Below are positions 34,888 to 36,045 of a stretch of 36,045 nt of DNA, piece by piece. A program made the position numbers and the translations under genes. The notes under the pieces were generated by a model, which saw only the letters and a list, made by a program, of their open reading frames with translations, did no database searches and had not been told where the DNA came from. The DNA is from an uncultured Ignavibacteriales bacterium (GTDB lineage Bacteria > Bacteroidota > Ignavibacteria > Ignavibacteriales > Ignavibacteriaceae): positions 1 through 36,045 of the forward strand of contig CAIMOS010000080.1 of the NCBI GenBank assembly GCA_903843135.1, given 5' to 3'. How positions within the stretch are numbered: the stretch's first letter is position 1; each line of letters begins with the position of its first letter.

Positions 34888-34895
34888 GTGGTTTT

Positions 34896-35234
34896 ATGGA
34901 AAATTTGAAGATAATTGAATCTGGTAATGCTATGATACTCCGGTTCAGCGGTAAACTGGATTTTACTAACGCAGATGATCTGGAGCGTGAAATTCAGTCA
35001 CTCATCGGGACACGAAAACTTAACTTGATTTTTAATTTGAGTGAAGTTACTTTTATCAGCAGTTCCGGTATCAGGGTGCTGATGGTTAGTATGAAAATTG
35101 CCGCGGGTTATAACCTGAAAGTCCTGTTCGTGGCTGTAAATGAAAAAGCGAAGCATCTGCTCGAGATCCTGGGACTTCTGGATCAGATTAAAATCCTTGA
35201 GACCGAGGAAGAGGCGCTTTCTTTTTTAAAGTAA
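34896..35234 (+). CDS. STAS-domain anti-sigma factor antagonist (SpoIIAA/RsbV-like)
   Basis: A 112-residue single STAS domain. The segment NLSEVTFISSSGIRVLMVSMK contains the conserved serine turn before Gly58, the site phosphorylated by RsbW-like kinases; the usual Asp before it is Ser here, as in several relatives. Unphosphorylated protein should bind the kinase encoded just upstream. AGGTGG lies 4 bases before the ATG. Together they form a partner-switching module, although the sigma factor or other output is not in the window. Confidence 0.92.
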   Translation: MENLKIIESGNAMILRFSGKLDFTNADDLEREIQSLIGTRKLNLIFNLSEVTFISSSGIRVLMVSMKIAAGYNLKVLFVAVNEKAKHLLEILGLLDQIKILETEEEALSFLK

Positions 35235-35281
35235 TCAGTGCCAATTTTGTGACCAATCAGAATTCACAAGGAGATCTTTAG

Positions 35282-35821
35282 ATGAATTTTTGGGTGTTTT
35301 TTATAGGTGTCGCGGAGATACTAATTGCGTTAACCATAGGGGTGTTTATTATCTATCTGTCCTTTCAGATTTTATCGAAATTAGTTCGTGATTTCGCAGT
35401 TATCGATAAACTCAGGAACAACAATATTTCCGTTGCGATAGTAATAGGCACGATTATACTATCGGTTATTTATATTGTCCGGAGCGCCATTAATCCGGCA
35501 GTTACGGTTTTAACAATGCTTTTTAAGAATCCGAAGGCGGATTACTCGACTTTTTTTTCGGGTTTCCTGATTATTCTGATTCAGATAATTGTTTCCGCCG
35601 TAACCGGATTTGCGGGTATTTATATTGCCCTGCGGTTGTATATGTGGCTTACCAAAGATCTGCACGAAATGGAGGAGATCAGAAATAACAATATTGCTGT
35701 CGGCATAGTTTTGGCTTTCGTGATTTTTGCAGTCGCACTTTTACTTGAACCGGGAATTAATACACTTCTTCAGTCTATGATACCTCTTCCCTCAGTAAAT
35801 TTCAGAGAAATCTACAGATAA
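35282..35821 (+). CDS. DUF350 family membrane protein
   Basis: A 179-residue inner-membrane protein with the internal duplication typical of DUF350: KLVRDFAVIDKLRNNNISVAIVIGTII and TKDLHEMEEIRNNNIAVGIVLAFVIF each precede a hydrophobic helix, and two further helices start each half (MNFWVFFIGVAEILIALTIG and GFLIILIQIIVSAVTGFAGI). Function unknown for the family. It has a strong ribosome site (AAGGAG, 8 bases before the ATG) and comes 47 bases after the STAS gene; whether it is functionally tied to the STAS pair is not clear. Confidence 0.82.
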   Translation: MNFWVFFIGVAEILIALTIGVFIIYLSFQILSKLVRDFAVIDKLRNNNISVAIVIGTIILSVIYIVRSAINPAVTVLTMLFKNPKADYSTFFSGFLIILIQIIVSAVTGFAGIYIALRLYMWLTKDLHEMEEIRNNNIAVGIVLAFVIFAVALLLEPGINTLLQSMIPLPSVNFREIYR

Positions 35822-35829
35822 TATTTACG

Positions 35830-36045
35830 ATGGGACTCGGCGGATGTATTAAGTCAATCTTTAAAGGGTGCGCATCCTTAATCACCTTTTTCATCCTTGC
35901 GGGTGTGGCCATTTCATTACTTAACAATTTTATCTCTTTTTTCCCTGCCGCTCAAAATCTTTCAATCGATGAAACCGTAAAAACGGATGAAAGGACGAAT
36001 GATACTTTTTATGAGTCAGTTTTTGAATGGGAACAGCAGGCAGGC
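35830..36045 (+). CDS. Hypothetical membrane-anchored protein, 3' truncated
   Basis: The first 72 codons of a gene cut by the window end. It begins MGLGGCIKSIFKGCASLITF and has one hydrophobic helix (about residues 16-33, LITFFILAGVAISLLNNF), followed by a polar, acidic stretch (SIDETVKTDERTNDTFYE). It looks like a membrane-anchored protein with its bulk outside the helix. No family can be assigned. The ATG is 8 bases after the DUF350 stop, so it is probably in the same operon. Confidence 0.6.
   Translation, partial: MGLGGCIKSIFKGCASLITFFILAGVAISLLNNFISFFPAAQNLSIDETVKTDERTNDTFYESVFEWEQQAG

Overview
The window (about 41% G+C by eye) is a gene-dense bacterial chromosome segment. The protein families point to the FCB superphylum, most likely Ignavibacteria: two PorV/PorQ-type outer-membrane proteins, a secreted protein ending in a FlgD-like Ig domain with the SNPFNP motif, a FecR-type anti-sigma factor, a B12 mutase large subunit without a cobalamin domain, and a DUF21/CBS protein. 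This lineage is inferred from family content, not from a marker phylogeny. No phage, transposon, CRISPR array or insertion sequence was seen.

Layout. (1) 2-5007: a tightly packed run of a site-2 protease (cut by the window start), a lipoprotein, a secreted FlgD-Ig protein and two PorV/PorQ proteins. (2) 5023-9233: envelope polysaccharide or LPS genes (FemAB/GNAT-like protein and three glycosyltransferases, one inverted). (3) 9239-13653: glycerate kinase, then thyA-folA-mutL. (4) 13707-17498: an acyl-CoA mutase large subunit with isobutyryl-CoA mutase specificity residues, a UbiA-type phosphoribosyltransferase and a CorC-type CBS protein. (5) 17559-21151, minus strand: a candidate promoter, tRNA-Leu(UAG), tig, clpP and a terminator, followed by a secreted serine hydrolase. 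(6) 21307-28671: PP2C phosphatase, a membrane Ser/Thr kinase with a Ycf48-like beta-propeller, a seven-TM zinc-peptidase/repeat protein, an AI-2E family permease and a CCA-enzyme-like HD protein whose nucleotidyltransferase motifs are gone. (7) 28666-34440: rsmI, lysine 6-aminotransferase, an ECF sigma factor, a zinc-finger/FecR anti-sigma factor and an ALDH7-type aldehyde dehydrogenase. (8) 34477-36045: RsbW-like kinase, STAS protein, a DUF350 membrane protein and the start of a membrane-anchored protein.

How they fit together. Lysine aminotransferase and the ALDH7 enzyme give two consecutive steps from lysine to 2-aminoadipate and flank the sigma/anti-sigma pair. The lat mRNA has a 10-bp stem that would bury its Shine-Dalgarno sequence, and a near-perfect dyad lies upstream. 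The phosphatase and propeller kinase form a reversible phosphorylation pair whose kinase faces the periplasm with a propeller rather than PASTA repeats. The most useful second looks are the mutase substrate call (F80/Q198), the dead-nucleotidyltransferase HD protein, the propeller kinase cassette and the lat leader hairpin. Several genes start with TTG, some coupled to the upstream gene by a TTGA overlap.
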